A stretch of 64,000 bases of DNA from contig LYSZ01000001.1 in NCBI GenBank assembly GCA_001657385.1, positions 186,001 through 250,000 on the forward strand, given 5' to 3'. Positions 53,676-62,754 of the stretch are shown here, in pieces. Origin of the DNA: Parvularcula sp. BBD 1991-13. GTDB lineage: Bacteria > Pseudomonadota > Alphaproteobacteria > Caulobacterales > Parvularculaceae. How positions within the stretch are numbered: position 1 is the first letter of the stretch; each line of letters starts with the position of its first letter. The notes beneath the pieces were generated by a model. The model ran no database searches, was not told the origin of the DNA, and worked only from the letters and a program-made list of their open reading frames with translations. The position numbers were made by a program, and so were the translations under genes.

Positions 53676-55520
53676 ATGACGGGATTGCGGGCGAGGGGAT
53701 TGCGGAACTTGGCGCTCGGTGCGGCGGCCTTGTGCTTTTTGGCGGCCTGCGGCGGCGAGCGCGGGACCGGCCGCGAATCCGCGCGCGGCGGCGCTGGCGA
53801 TGCGGCGGCGGCGCAGGACGCGGCGGCGGCCGACGGGCGCTGGTTCATCGCCGCGGCGAACCCCTACGCGGCGCAAGCCGGGGCGGCGATCCTGCGCCGC
53901 GGCGGTTCGGCGGTCGACGCCGCGGTCGCGACCCAGGCCGCCCTCGGCCTCGTCGAGCCGCAGTCGTCGGGCCTCGGCGGCGGCGCCTTCATGCTGCATT
54001 ACGACCCCGCATCGGGATCGCTGGAAACCTATGACGGCCGCGAGACCGCGCCGGCCTCGGCCCGGCCGGACCGGTTCCTGAAGGACAATGGCGAGCCTAT
54101 GGGCTTTTACGACGCCGTGGCGGGCGGGTTATCCGTCGGCGTGCCGGGCGTCGTTCGCATGCTCGGGCTCGCCCATGAGGACCACGGCGTCCTGGCGTGG
54201 GAGGATCTGTTCGCCTCGACCGTGACCCTGGCGGAGGAGGGGTTCGAGGTCTCGCCGCGGCTCAACGACCTGCTCGCGCGCATTCCCCGGCTGAAGCAAC
54301 TGCCCGCCGCGGCGGCGTATTTCTACGCCGAGGACGGAACGCCCCACCCCGCCGGCCACGTGCTGCGGAACCCGGCCTACGCCGAAACCCTGCGGATCAT
54401 CGCGAAAGGCGGCGCCGACGCATTTTACGAGGGCGGCGCCATCGCAGAGGCGATCGTCGAGGCGGTGAACAGCGCGCCCAACCCCGGCGGCATGACGCTG
54501 GAGGACATCGCCGCCTACCGGCCGATCAAGCGCGCGCCGGTCTGCGGACCTTACCGCGCCTTTGAAATCTGCTCCATGGCGCCGCCCAGTTCCGGCGGGG
54601 TGACGACGCTTCAGATCCTCAGCCTGCTGGAGCCGTTCGACATCGCCGCGGCCGGGCCGGGCTCGGTCGAGGCGCTGCACCTCCTGTTCGAGGCGAGCCG
54701 CCTCGCCTACGCCGACCGGAACCGATATCTTGCGGACAATGACAGCCTCGACCCGGCGGCGGGATTGTCGGCCGACGCCGTGATCGCGGGGCTGTTGAAC
54801 CCGGACTATCTCGCTGCGCGCGCCGCGCTGATCGACGCCGACGCCGCCGCGGAGACGGTGGAGCCGGGCGATCCCTCAGCCTACGCCGTCGATGCGAGCG
54901 CCGGCCGCTGGAGCGGTTTCGGCGCGGACGCCTCGCCCGAGCCGCCCTCGACCAGCCATTTCGTGATCGTCGACGGCGAGGGACGGGTGGTCTCGATGAC
55001 CACCACGGTCGAGTTCGCCTTCGGCAGTCACCTGATGGCAGCGGGCATGGTGCTCAACAATCAGTTGACGGATTTTTCCTTTCTGCCGGAGCGCGACGGG
55101 CGGCCCGTCGCCAACGCGGTCGCGGGGGGCAAGCGTCCGCGCAGTTCCATGAGCCCGGTGATCGTCTTCGACGAAAACGGCGCGCTCTGGGGCGCGCTCG
55201 GCTCGCCCGGCGGGCCGGCGATCATCGGTTATGTGGCCAAGACCCTGATCGGCCTTATCGACTGGAACATGTCGGTGCAGGAGGCGATCGACCTGCCGAA
55301 CGCGGTGTATCCGCGCGGCGCGCCGCTGCTCGAGGAAGGGCTGTTCGACGAAGAGACCGTCGCCGGCCTCGAGGCGCGGGGTCACGATGTCGCCCAGCGC
55401 GCCCTTACGAGCGGCGTTCACGCCGTGCGCGCGCTTGCGGACGGACGCTATGACGGCGGCGCCGATCCGCGCAGGGAGGGCGTCTGGCTTTCCGGCGAGG
55501 TCGATCCGTCAGCGGAATGA
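53676..55520 (+). CDS. ggt: Gamma-glutamyltransferase, lipoprotein
   Basis: A 614-residue N-terminal-nucleophile hydrolase that cleaves gamma-glutamyl bonds, for example of glutathione. The leader ends LAAC (Cys25), making a lipoprotein. The GGT motifs are ANPYAAQAGAAILRRGGSAVDAAVA, SSGLGGGAFML, APPSSGGVTTLQIL, and autocleavage before Thr426 in PPSTSHFVIVD; downstream GKRPRSSMSPVIVF and GSPGGPAII are the glutamate and oxyanion segments. The first 55 residues are Ala/Gly/Arg-rich. Its end overlaps the converging histidine-kinase gene by 73 bases. Confidence 0.95.
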   Translation: MTGLRARGLRNLALGAAALCFLAACGGERGTGRESARGGAGDAAAAQDAAAADGRWFIAAANPYAAQAGAAILRRGGSAVDAAVATQAALGLVEPQSSGLGGGAFMLHYDPASGSLETYDGRETAPASARPDRFLKDNGEPMGFYDAVAGGLSVGVPGVVRMLGLAHEDHGVLAWEDLFASTVTLAEEGFEVSPRLNDLLARIPRLKQLPAAAAYFYAEDGTPHPAGHVLRNPAYAETLRIIAKGGADAFYEGGAIAEAIVEAVNSAPNPGGMTLEDIAAYRPIKRAPVCGPYRAFEICSMAPPSSGGVTTLQILSLLEPFDIAAAGPGSVEALHLLFEASRLAYADRNRYLADNDSLDPAAGLSADAVIAGLLNPDYLAARAALIDADAAAETVEPGDPSAYAVDASAGRWSGFGADASPEPPSTSHFVIVDGEGRVVSMTTTVEFAFGSHLMAAGMVLNNQLTDFSFLPERDGRPVANAVAGGKRPRSSMSPVIVFDENGALWGALGSPGGPAIIGYVAKTLIGLIDWNMSVQEAIDLPNAVYPRGAPLLEEGLFDEETVAGLEARGHDVAQRALTSGVHAVRALADGRYDGGADPRREGVWLSGEVDPSAE

Positions 55521-56977
55521 TCCGGCGCGGCGCCGGGCAGCGTGATGCGGAAAACCGTGCCGTCGGCGCCGCTGCGCACCAGCGTCAACTCCCCGTCATG
55601 GGCGCGCACGATTTCCGCGGCGATGGCGACGCCGAGCCCTGAGCCGCCGGGTTTCTGAGAGCCCTTGAAGGGTTCGAACAATTCCGCCATGGCGTGCTCC
55701 GGAATGCCCGGCCCGGTGTCGCTGACGTCGATTTCGACCCCGGCGGGGCCGCGCCGCGCGGCGATGGCGATGGCGCCGTAATCCAGCGCCGCCGGATCGG
55801 CGCCCGCGGCGTCCTCGCCGTTCACGGCCGCGCCGTCGCCGGCCGGGCTCATCGCCTCGACCGCGTTGCGGGCGAGATTGAAAAGGCTGCGGTAAAGCTG
55901 GGTGCGGTCCGCGAAGACGGTCAGATCTTCCGGCGTCAGATTATCCGAGGATACGCCGATCGCGGCGGTGTCGTCGAACACCTCGTCCACCAGGTCGCGC
56001 AGGTTGACCGGCGCGCGCTTCAGGGCCGACGGCTCCATGCGTCCGAACGCCAGCGTGTCGCGGCTCAATGCAATCGCCCGGTCGAGGGCCGAGATCAGTC
56101 GCGGGCTCAGCTTGCGCACGCGCGGATCGTCCGACCTCGCCAGGCGGTCGGACATCAGTTGCGCCGAGGCGAGAATGTTGCGCAGATCGTGGCTGATCTT
56201 CGAAATGCCCGCGCCGAGGGCGGCGAGGCGCCGGCGCTGTTTCAGGAGGCCGTGGATCGAGCGTTCCATTTCGGCGAGGCTCTTTTCCGCCGCGCCAAGC
56301 TCGTCGCTGCGCCCGCTCGGCGACAGGATGCGCTCGGCCTGGTCCGGATTGGCCTGGAACGACATGATGTTCCGCGTCAGCTCCTTGACCGGCTTCACGA
56401 TCATGCGGTTGAGGCTCCAGAACACCAGCGCCGCCGTCAGGACGGAGATGATCAGCGAGAGGACGAGAATGTTGCGCGCATAGCGGCGCAGATCGCCGCG
56501 CAGCGCCTGTTGCGAGACGACGATGTTGACTTCCCGGTCCGGCGCGAAGCGCGGCGCGCCCGTCACCTGGATCAGCTTGTCTCCCTTGGACAGGAGGGTG
56601 CCCCAGGCCTCGGCGATGGCGGTCGTCGCCATCTGTTCGTCGAGGTCGACGCGGTGCATCTCGGGCGGATTGTCGGCGTCGAATTGCGGCGCGAGGATCA
56701 GCTTGCGCATGTGGTCCTCGTTGATCGTCACGCCGACGATATTGGCGGTGTAGAAAAGCTGGCGCGTGACGTCCTGCTCCGGCATGCCCCCGCGCGGCCC
56801 TTCGAGGGCGAGGCTGACGAGATAGGCCGCCTCGATCCTGGCTTCGAACCATTCGAGCCGCTGGTTCGAAATCGACGGGATCATCACCAGAAGCTCGGCC
56901 AAGAGCACGAACAGGATCGTCAACAACAAAAGCTTGGTTGAAAGGGATCGTTTCGCGACGGCGCTGGAGATGATCAT
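55448..56977 (-). CDS. Sensor histidine kinase with HAMP domain
   Basis: A 509-residue membrane sensor. The N-terminal membrane segment (LLLLTILFVLLAELLVMIP, about 16-34), a periplasmic sensor domain (about 35-170), a second segment (NILVLSLIISVLTAALVFWSL) and HAMP (MIVKPVKELTRNIMSFQANP) lead to the DHp helix with phosphate acceptor His263 in ISKISHDLRNILASAQ. The ATPase motifs SLFNLARNAVEAM, DTGPGIP, GGSGLGVAIA and GADGTVFRITLP follow. There is no adjacent response-regulator gene. It is the last gene of a three-gene leftward operon, after a flavin oxidoreductase gene with a 39-base gap. The final about 30 residues are low-complexity. Confidence 0.92.
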   Translation of the reverse strand: MIISSAVAKRSLSTKLLLLTILFVLLAELLVMIPSISNQRLEWFEARIEAAYLVSLALEGPRGGMPEQDVTRQLFYTANIVGVTINEDHMRKLILAPQFDADNPPEMHRVDLDEQMATTAIAEAWGTLLSKGDKLIQVTGAPRFAPDREVNIVVSQQALRGDLRRYARNILVLSLIISVLTAALVFWSLNRMIVKPVKELTRNIMSFQANPDQAERILSPSGRSDELGAAEKSLAEMERSIHGLLKQRRRLAALGAGISKISHDLRNILASAQLMSDRLARSDDPRVRKLSPRLISALDRAIALSRDTLAFGRMEPSALKRAPVNLRDLVDEVFDDTAAIGVSSDNLTPEDLTVFADRTQLYRSLFNLARNAVEAMSPAGDGAAVNGEDAAGADPAALDYGAIAIAARRGPAGVEIDVSDTGPGIPEHAMAELFEPFKGSQKPGGSGLGVAIAAEIVRAHDGELTLVRSGADGTVFRITLPGAAPDHSADGSTSPESQTPSLRGSAPPS

Positions 56978-57016
56978 GGAGGCCCCGGTCGGGTGATGTC
57001 TGACGTCGGGGGACGT

Positions 57017-58429
57017 CTAGTCGAATACGGACAGCAACGATACCAGCTTTTGCGTGCGTTTGGAAAACAGGGTCGGCGTGTACCAGGCGCCGGCGGCGCG
57101 CTTGTTCGCCTCGCCGCGGGTGGGGTAGGGGGCGATGTAGTTGGTGAACGCCCGAATTTTCAGCTTGTTGGCGATCGCCAGCGCCCAGGGCTGGATCAGG
57201 TCGCCGGCGTTCCGCCCGACGATCGACGCGCCGAGGACGCGGCCCTTGGCGTCCGTCACGACCTTGACGAGGCCGCGCGCGTCGCGTTCGGCGAGGGCGC
57301 GGTCGTTCTCCTCGAACCGCCAGCGCGCTATCTTCACGTCCGCGCTGGCCTTGCGCGCTTGCGCTTCGGTCAGGCCCACATGGGCGAGTTCCGGATCGCA
57401 ATAGGTGACCCAAGGGGCCTCGTCTTCGTTGTTCTTCGCCGGGGCCTTGAACAGGATGCTCTTTACAAGGACGGATGCGTGATAGCCGGCGACATGGGTG
57501 AACTGGCGCCCGCCGGCGACGTCGCCGATGGCGTAGACGCGCTTGTTCGAGGAGCGCAGCCGCGCGTCGACCTTGATTCCCCGGTCGTCATAGGCGACGT
57601 CCGCCGCTTCGAGATTAAGCCCGTCGACCGTGGGCTTGCGGCCGACCGCGATCAGGAGGTGCGAGCCGGTCACGGTCCGCCCCGCCGCGCGGACCTCGAC
57701 GCCGCCGTCAGTCCGGGCGACGCTGTCCGCCGAGGCGTTCTCGATGATCTCGATATCCTCGCCGGCCAGTTGTTCGCGCACCACGGCGACCAGTTCCGGA
57801 TCGTCGTTGCCCAGGATCGTCGCGCCCTCGATCACGGTCACGCGCGCGCCGAGGCGGCGATGGGCCTGCGCCATCTCGACGCCGATCGGCCCGCCGCCGA
57901 TGACGATGAGATGATCCGGGCGGGTCCGGTTCCCGAAGATCGTTTCATTGGTGAAATAAGGGACGTCGGCGAGCCCCGGGATCGGCGGGACGAACGGCGT
58001 CGAGCCGGTCGCGACAATGAAATGCTTTGCGTTGACGATGGTCGGTCCGGCCTTGAGCTGGCGCGGCCCGGTGAACGCGGCGTGCTCGCGCAGCACCGTG
58101 ACGCCGAGCCCCTCGAACCGTTCCTGGCTGTCATTGGGCTCGATGGCGGCGATGACGCCGCGCACGTGATCCATGACCGCGCCGAAGTCGATCTCCGGCT
58201 CGACGCCGGCGACGCCGAACTTGCCCGCGCTGCGCATGGCGTGGGCGCGCGCCGCGGCGGCGATCAGCGCCTTGGACGGCACGCAGCCGGTGTTGAGGCA
58301 ATCGCCGCCCATCTCGCCTTTTTCCACCAGCACGGTCTTGCGGCCGAGCTGCGCCGCGCCGGCGGCGACGGAAAGGCCCGCCGAGCCCGCGCCGATGATG
58401 CACAGATCGGCGTCAATCGAAGTCGTCAT
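57017..58429 (-). CDS. Pyridine nucleotide-disulfide oxidoreductase (dihydrolipoamide dehydrogenase/mercuric-reductase type)
   Basis: A 470-residue flavoprotein. FAD site GAGSAGLSVAAGAAQLG, redox-active disulfide Cys44/Cys49 in GGDCLNTGCVPSK, NAD(P) site GGGPIGVEMAQAHRRLG, and FAD site 2 YAIGDVAGG are intact. The C-terminal dimer segment is IAPYPTRGEANKRAAG, which lacks the catalytic His-Pro pair of true lipoamide dehydrogenase (HPTxSE), so it is a related type. Proteins like this, next to TVP38-type genes, are common in proteobacteria; the electron acceptor is not known. It lies 45 bases after the membrane protein gene. Confidence 0.9.
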   Translation of the reverse strand: MTTSIDADLCIIGAGSAGLSVAAGAAQLGRKTVLVEKGEMGGDCLNTGCVPSKALIAAAARAHAMRSAGKFGVAGVEPEIDFGAVMDHVRGVIAAIEPNDSQERFEGLGVTVLREHAAFTGPRQLKAGPTIVNAKHFIVATGSTPFVPPIPGLADVPYFTNETIFGNRTRPDHLIVIGGGPIGVEMAQAHRRLGARVTVIEGATILGNDDPELVAVVREQLAGEDIEIIENASADSVARTDGGVEVRAAGRTVTGSHLLIAVGRKPTVDGLNLEAADVAYDDRGIKVDARLRSSNKRVYAIGDVAGGRQFTHVAGYHASVLVKSILFKAPAKNNEDEAPWVTYCDPELAHVGLTEAQARKASADVKIARWRFEENDRALAERDARGLVKVVTDAKGRVLGASIVGRNAGDLIQPWALAIANKLKIRAFTNYIAPYPTRGEANKRAAGAWYTPTLFSKRTQKLVSLLSVFD

Positions 58430-58474
58430 ATCGGGAAGATTTCCTTGTTGTCGGTTGGGAACGCGCCGTCGGGC

Positions 58475-59263
58475 TCAGGCGTCGCCGCCGAGGGCGGCGG
58501 CGCGTTTGTTGACCCGTTTCAGGAGGATGGGCAGTGCGGCGAGGGCGGCGAGCCCGATGATCGGCAACAGGATCGCCGGCTGGGTGAGGACGCCGGTCAG
58601 GGACACGTCCTCGCCGGCGTCGAAGGCCGCGCCCGCCGCGTTGCCGATGCTGGCGTAGACGAACGAGCCTGGGATAATGCCGAACAGGGTGCCGATCAGG
58701 AAGTTTTTCAGCTTCACGCCGATCAGGCCCGCGGCGATGTTGATCGCCCAGAACGGGAACACCGGGATGATCCGTAACAGGAACATATAGCTCAGCTCGT
58801 CCTCGCGGAAGCCGGCCTCCATGCGCTTGACGAAGCCGCTGGCGCGTTTTTGCAGGATGTCGCCGAGCGCGGTTCTGGCGACGAGAAAGATCACCGTCGC
58901 GCCCAGGGTCGCGGCGATGACGATGGCGGGAACGCCCGGCCACAGCCCGAACAGGAAACCGCCGAAAATGGTCAGGATCGATGCGCCGGGAAAGGAGATG
59001 GCGACGGCGGCCGCGTAGACCAGGACGAAAACGCCGACGGCGAGAAGCGGGCGCGCGGCGACCCAGCCGTTCAGGGCCTCGCGGTTCTCCCGCAGGGTCT
59101 CCAGCGAAAAATACTGGTGCAGGCCGAGGGCGAAGAACAGGGCGAGCGCGGCGGCGATGGCGGCGAGCGGGACGATGCGCCCGACGATGCCCCTGCCCGC
59201 AGCGTTTTTGCCCGCAGCGTCTTTGCCTGCGGCGTTTTGCGTGTCTGCTGTCGGTTGGGTCAT
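58475..59263 (-). CDS. TVP38/TMEM64 (DedA-like) membrane protein
   Basis: A 262-residue membrane protein. After a low-complexity N-terminus with repeated AAGKD/AAGKN/AAGRG units (a 15-base tandem repeat at about 59198-59243) come five or six membrane segments with the family motifs FPGASILTIFGGFLFGLWPGVPAIVIAATLGATVIFLVAR, VFPFWAINIAAGLIGVKLKNFLIGTLFGIIPGSFVYASIGNA. DedA/TVP38 proteins are thought to flip lipids or move protons across membranes. ATG 59263 is chosen as the simplest; a start 15 codons earlier is possible. First gene of the leftward operon. Confidence 0.88.
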   Translation of the reverse strand: MTQPTADTQNAAGKDAAGKNAAGRGIVGRIVPLAAIAAALALFFALGLHQYFSLETLRENREALNGWVAARPLLAVGVFVLVYAAAVAISFPGASILTIFGGFLFGLWPGVPAIVIAATLGATVIFLVARTALGDILQKRASGFVKRMEAGFREDELSYMFLLRIIPVFPFWAINIAAGLIGVKLKNFLIGTLFGIIPGSFVYASIGNAAGAAFDAGEDVSLTGVLTQPAILLPIIGLAALAALPILLKRVNKRAAALGGDA

Positions 59264-59570
59264 GGTTGCGCTTTTCCTGTCGGCCGGTGAATTGAGTTTG
59301 CTGTTCATAAAAGCGACGCGGGGCCGGGCGCCAGTCACCTTCGGGCGCCGCGCGCTCACAAAGCTGCGACATGCCTGCCCCCCGCGAAAAATCGTCCCTC
59401 AGCCGCCTTGCGCGGTTCTCCTGTGCGGCGGATGAGGCTAAATCTTCCTTAAATGAAAACCAGAACTGGATTAATCGAAAACAAACGCCGTGGCGACCGC
59501 CGCGACTGCCGCGATCGCGCGCAGTGTCCGCGGCGCCGGCCCGATCCGCAACCGAGAAGGGAGCTTTTCC

Positions 59571-61676
59571 ATGCGTAACGCGCTATGCCGTCTCTTGGCC
59601 CTCATTTCCGCGCCTGTTTGCGCGCTTTCCCTCGTTGTCGGCGCGGCGGGCGTCGGCGCGGCGCTTGCGGGCGCGGCCGAGGCGCGGCCCATGACCATCG
59701 AGGACCTGCCGCAGATCCGTCACGCCGGCAATCTCGCCGTGTCGCCGGACGGATCGGCGCTCGCCTATACCCTTGGCGAGCCGCGTAATCCGTTCGAGGG
59801 GGACGCGGACGGCGGCGCGGACGCGCATCTTTACGTCATTCGCGACGGCGGCGCGCCGACGCCCTTCGTTACCGGCGAGGGCGCGATTTCCGGCGTGCGT
59901 TTTGCGCCGGACGGCGCCAGCGTCACCTTCCGGGCGAAGCGCGCTGGCGACAAGCACCGGGCGCTGTACGCAATCCCGCTTGCGGGCGGGGAAGCGAAAA
60001 AGCTCTTCGGCCATGCCGCTTCGATCCGCGACTACGCGGTCTCGCCGGACGGCGCGCGCCTTTACTTTGTCGCGACCGACGCGCCCGACGACGACAAGGC
60101 CCTCAAGGACAAGGGCTTCAACGCTTACGCCTATGAGGAGGAATTGAAGTTCGCGTCGATCTGGACGGTGGCGCTTGGCGACGAGGCAGGCGAGAATGGG
60201 GCGACGGCGAGAAAGCTTTACGACGGCGGGCATGTCTCCGGCATCGAATTGTCGGCGGACGGGCGAACCCTCGTGGCCGCCGTCGCGCCGACGCCCTTGG
60301 TGGACGACTCGCTGATGAAGCGGCGCCTGCATGTGCTCGACGCCGGCACGGGCCGCATGCGCGCCGTGGTGGAAACCCCGGGCAAGCTCGGCGGCTTCCG
60401 GATATCGCCCGACGGCTCGGCGATCGCCTTTCACGCCGGAACCGACATCGCCGACACTTCCGACGGCGTACTCATGATCGCCGACGCCGCGGACGGGGCC
60501 TTTCGTCAGCTTACGCCGGACGCGCGCCAGCATGTCGTCGACGTGGAGTGGCTCAGCGACGGCGAGATCCTCGCGCTCGCCCATCGCGGCGTGGAGACCG
60601 CGCTTGTCGTCTATGACCGCGCCGGCGAGGAGCAACGCATGCTGAACGCCTCTGACGACATCGCCCTGCGCGACGCTGCCCTTGGCGGCGGACGGATCGC
60701 CGTTATCGCCGACGCGCCGGTTCATCCGCGCGCGGTGTTCGCGGTGGAGGGCGCCGGCGTGCGCAAGCTCACCGACCATAATGCGTGGCTGGAGGAGATC
60801 GACCTCGCCGAGCAGACGACCTTCGTCTATGCGGCGCGGGACGGGCGCGAGATCGAGGGCCTTCTGATCACTCCGTCGGGGCGCAAGCCGCGCCGCGGCT
60901 GGCCGCTGATCCTCACCGTCCATGGCGGACCGGAAGCGCATTACTCCGACGGCTGGCTCACCCGCTATTCCGGGGCCGGCCAATTCGCCGCCGGGGCCGG
61001 CTACGCGGTGTTCTATCCCAACTATCGCGGCTCCACCGGACGCGGCGTCGCCTTCGCCAAGGAGCACCAGAACGATTACGCCGGCAAGGAGTTCAACGAC
61101 CTTGTCGACGGGGTCGAGGCGCTGGCCGAGGCGGGGATCGTCGACCGCGACCGCGTCGGCGTCACCGGCGGCTCCTACGGCGGCTACGCCTCCATGTGGG
61201 GCGCGACGGCCCTGAGCGAGCATTTCGCCGCGGCCGTCGCCTTCGTCGGCATCTCCAACCAGGTCTCGAAATTCGGCACCAGCGACATCCCGCAGGAGAT
61301 GTACCACGTCCATTCGACCCGCTGGCCGTGGGAGGACAACTGGATGAACCTGCTCGAACGCTCGCCGGTTTTCCACGCCGGCGCTTCGACGACGCCGACC
61401 CTGATCCTGCACGGCGAAAAGGACACGCGGGTCCACCCGTCGCAGTCCATGGAGCTTTACCGCGCCATGAAGGTGCGCACCGATACGCCGGTTCGGCTGG
61501 TCTTCTACCCCAATGAGGGGCACGGCAACCGCAACGCCGCCGCGCAACTCGACTACGCCTACCGGCTGATGCGCTGGATGGACGTATATCTCGCCGACGG
61601 CGACAGCCGCGACAAGCCGATGCCGGCGTTCGACCTCGGCCTGGAAGACAGGCTGGGGCTCGACGGCGACGACTAG
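59571..61676 (+). CDS. S9 family (acylaminoacyl-peptidase/prolyl-oligopeptidase type) serine peptidase, exported
   Basis: A 701-residue protein with a signal peptide (residues 1-32, end AAEARP). A propeller with PDG-containing blades (SPDGSALAYTL, APDGASVTFRAK, SPDGARLYFVA, SADGRTLVAAV) covers about residues 40-420. The alpha/beta-hydrolase domain follows with Ser535 in GVTGGSYGGYASMW, Asp618 in HGEKDTRVHPSQ and His651 in NEGHGN. It removes dipeptides or acyl-amino acids from peptides. AGGGAG precedes ATG 59571. The gap upstream (59264-59570) has an AT-rich patch at 59435-59485 with palindrome CCAGAACTGG but no clear promoter. Confidence 0.93.
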   Translation: MRNALCRLLALISAPVCALSLVVGAAGVGAALAGAAEARPMTIEDLPQIRHAGNLAVSPDGSALAYTLGEPRNPFEGDADGGADAHLYVIRDGGAPTPFVTGEGAISGVRFAPDGASVTFRAKRAGDKHRALYAIPLAGGEAKKLFGHAASIRDYAVSPDGARLYFVATDAPDDDKALKDKGFNAYAYEEELKFASIWTVALGDEAGENGATARKLYDGGHVSGIELSADGRTLVAAVAPTPLVDDSLMKRRLHVLDAGTGRMRAVVETPGKLGGFRISPDGSAIAFHAGTDIADTSDGVLMIADAADGAFRQLTPDARQHVVDVEWLSDGEILALAHRGVETALVVYDRAGEEQRMLNASDDIALRDAALGGGRIAVIADAPVHPRAVFAVEGAGVRKLTDHNAWLEEIDLAEQTTFVYAARDGREIEGLLITPSGRKPRRGWPLILTVHGGPEAHYSDGWLTRYSGAGQFAAGAGYAVFYPNYRGSTGRGVAFAKEHQNDYAGKEFNDLVDGVEALAEAGIVDRDRVGVTGGSYGGYASMWGATALSEHFAAAVAFVGISNQVSKFGTSDIPQEMYHVHSTRWPWEDNWMNLLERSPVFHAGASTTPTLILHGEKDTRVHPSQSMELYRAMKVRTDTPVRLVFYPNEGHGNRNAAAQLDYAYRLMRWMDVYLADGDSRDKPMPAFDLGLEDRLGLDGDD

Positions 61677-61750
61677 GGTAAAGCCCGAGGGCCCGCCCGG
61701 CGCGCGCCCGACGCGGTTGCGGCGTCTTCCGGCTGCGACGGGCTGAAAAA

Positions 61751-61799
61751 CCCGCCGCCGCCGCCTTAAAAAGGCGTCCGACGCCTTGACGGCGGCGGG
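61751..61799. terminator. Large nested hairpin between the S9 peptidase and rpmH
   Basis: CCCGCCGCCG (61751-61760) pairs perfectly with CGGCGGCGGG (61790-61799). Inside it AAGGCGT pairs with ACGCCTT around CCG (61771-61787). On the minus strand the stem is followed by GTTTTTCAG, but no minus-strand gene ends here, so it may block read-through from either side or be a structural repeat. Confidence 0.5.
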
Positions 61800-61944
61800 G
61801 TGTTGCGTCTATTTCCCCGCCTTCGCGCCGCAGTCGGGCGCTATGAATTGTGCGGGGGCGGAAACCGGCCCCGAAAGCCCGGCCGCCCGGTTGTTGCGGG
61901 GCGGCGGCGAGGACAGCGGGCTTCTGCCGAGAGGAAGTTGGACC

Positions 61945-62079
61945 ATGAAACGGACTTTTCAACCGAGCCGCCTGAAGCGCAAGCGCCGCCACGGCTTCCG
62001 CGCCCGCAAGGCGACCAAGGCCGGGCGCAAGGTTCTGGCCGCCCGCCGCGCCAAGGGCCGCAAGCGGCTCTCGGCCTGA
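61945..62079 (+). CDS. rpmH: 50S ribosomal protein L34
   Basis: The 44-residue sequence [19 protein letters not shown], then [22 protein letters not shown], is unmistakable L34. GAGAGGAAG lies upstream. It starts the conserved rpmH-rnpA-yidC cluster found near the chromosome origin region in many bacteria. Confidence 0.98.
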   Translation: MKRTFQPSRLKRKRRHGFRARKATKAGRKVLAARRAKGRKRLSA

Positions 62080-62101
62080 GACCGGCCCGGACGGGCGCCG
62101 G

Positions 62102-62602
62102 ATGGCCGATCTTTCAGGCCCGCGCCCGTGCAATACGCGCTTGGAGAATTCACGCCTGTCCAAAACGGGATCGCCTGACGCCGCGACGCGCGGCGCGCCC
62201 AACGCCCGGCGCGGCAAACCTGGCGCGGCCGGCAAGTGCGCGGTCGGAACCGGCGTCGGCAAGCTTGGCGTTATCAAGAAAAGACGGGATTTCCTGGCGC
62301 TTCGCAGCGCCGCCAAGGCCCATTCGCCGGGTTTTCTGATGGCGGCGCGGCGCAATCCGGACAACGCGCCGGATGAAGCGCGCCTCGGTCTGACGGTGAC
62401 GAAGAAACTGGGCGGCGCGGTTTCGCGCAATCGCATCCGCCGCCGCCTGCGCGCCGCGGCGCGGGAGGTCTTCCCCGCTTTCGCCGCGCCGGGCGTGGAT
62501 TACGTTCTCATCGCGCGGCCGCCGGCGCTCCGCCGCGATTACCGGTCGCTGCTTGACGATATGGAGCGGGCCCTTTTAAGGCTCGGCCCAGCCCTTAAGT
62601 AG
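62102..62602 (+). CDS. rnpA: Ribonuclease P protein component, with N-terminal extension
   Basis: A protein subunit that helps RNase P RNA cleave tRNA precursors. The core begins at about residue 55 with LGVIKKRRDFLALRSAAKAH, and includes LGLTVTKKLGGAVSRNRIRRRLRAA (the RNR motif) and PPALRRDYRSLLDDMERAL. The ATG at 62102 gives 166 residues with an extra about 50-residue, charged, low-complexity N-terminus. The only start codons nearer the core are weaker (TTG 62141), so the extension seems real. It is 22 bases after rpmH. Confidence 0.9.
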   Translation: MADLSGPRPCNTRLENSRLSKTGSPDAATRGAPNARRGKPGAAGKCAVGTGVGKLGVIKKRRDFLALRSAAKAHSPGFLMAARRNPDNAPDEARLGLTVTKKLGGAVSRNRIRRRLRAAAREVFPAFAAPGVDYVLIARPPALRRDYRSLLDDMERALLRLGPALK

Positions 62603-62668
62603 GGAAAACCAGAGAGATAGAGGACCGAAAATAGACCGCCGGGGGAATCCGTGGTATCGCCCGACAAC

Positions 62669-62707
62669 GCTGCAAACGGGCGCTGCGAACTGGTGCTGCG
62701 AACGGGC
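62669..62707. repeat. Tandem repeat, three 13-base units
   Basis: GCTGCAAACGGGC, GCTGCGAACTGGT and GCTGCGAACGGGC follow each other between rnpA and yidC, where yidD is usually found. No gene is present in this 152-base gap. Confidence 0.7.
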
Positions 62708-62754
62708 TCGACGGGCTCTCGCGGATCGCCTTTAGCCAATGCTGAGACGCTTTC

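Noticed and set aside
53214-53999. Minus-strand frame across the tRNA-Arg gene
   Set aside because: It passes through the tRNA, the terminator hairpins and the start of ggt, so it cannot be a normal gene.
59583-61547. Minus-strand frame of 654 codons opposite the S9 peptidase
   Set aside because: The plus strand shows a complete catalytic triad and signal peptide; the antisense frame has no motif.
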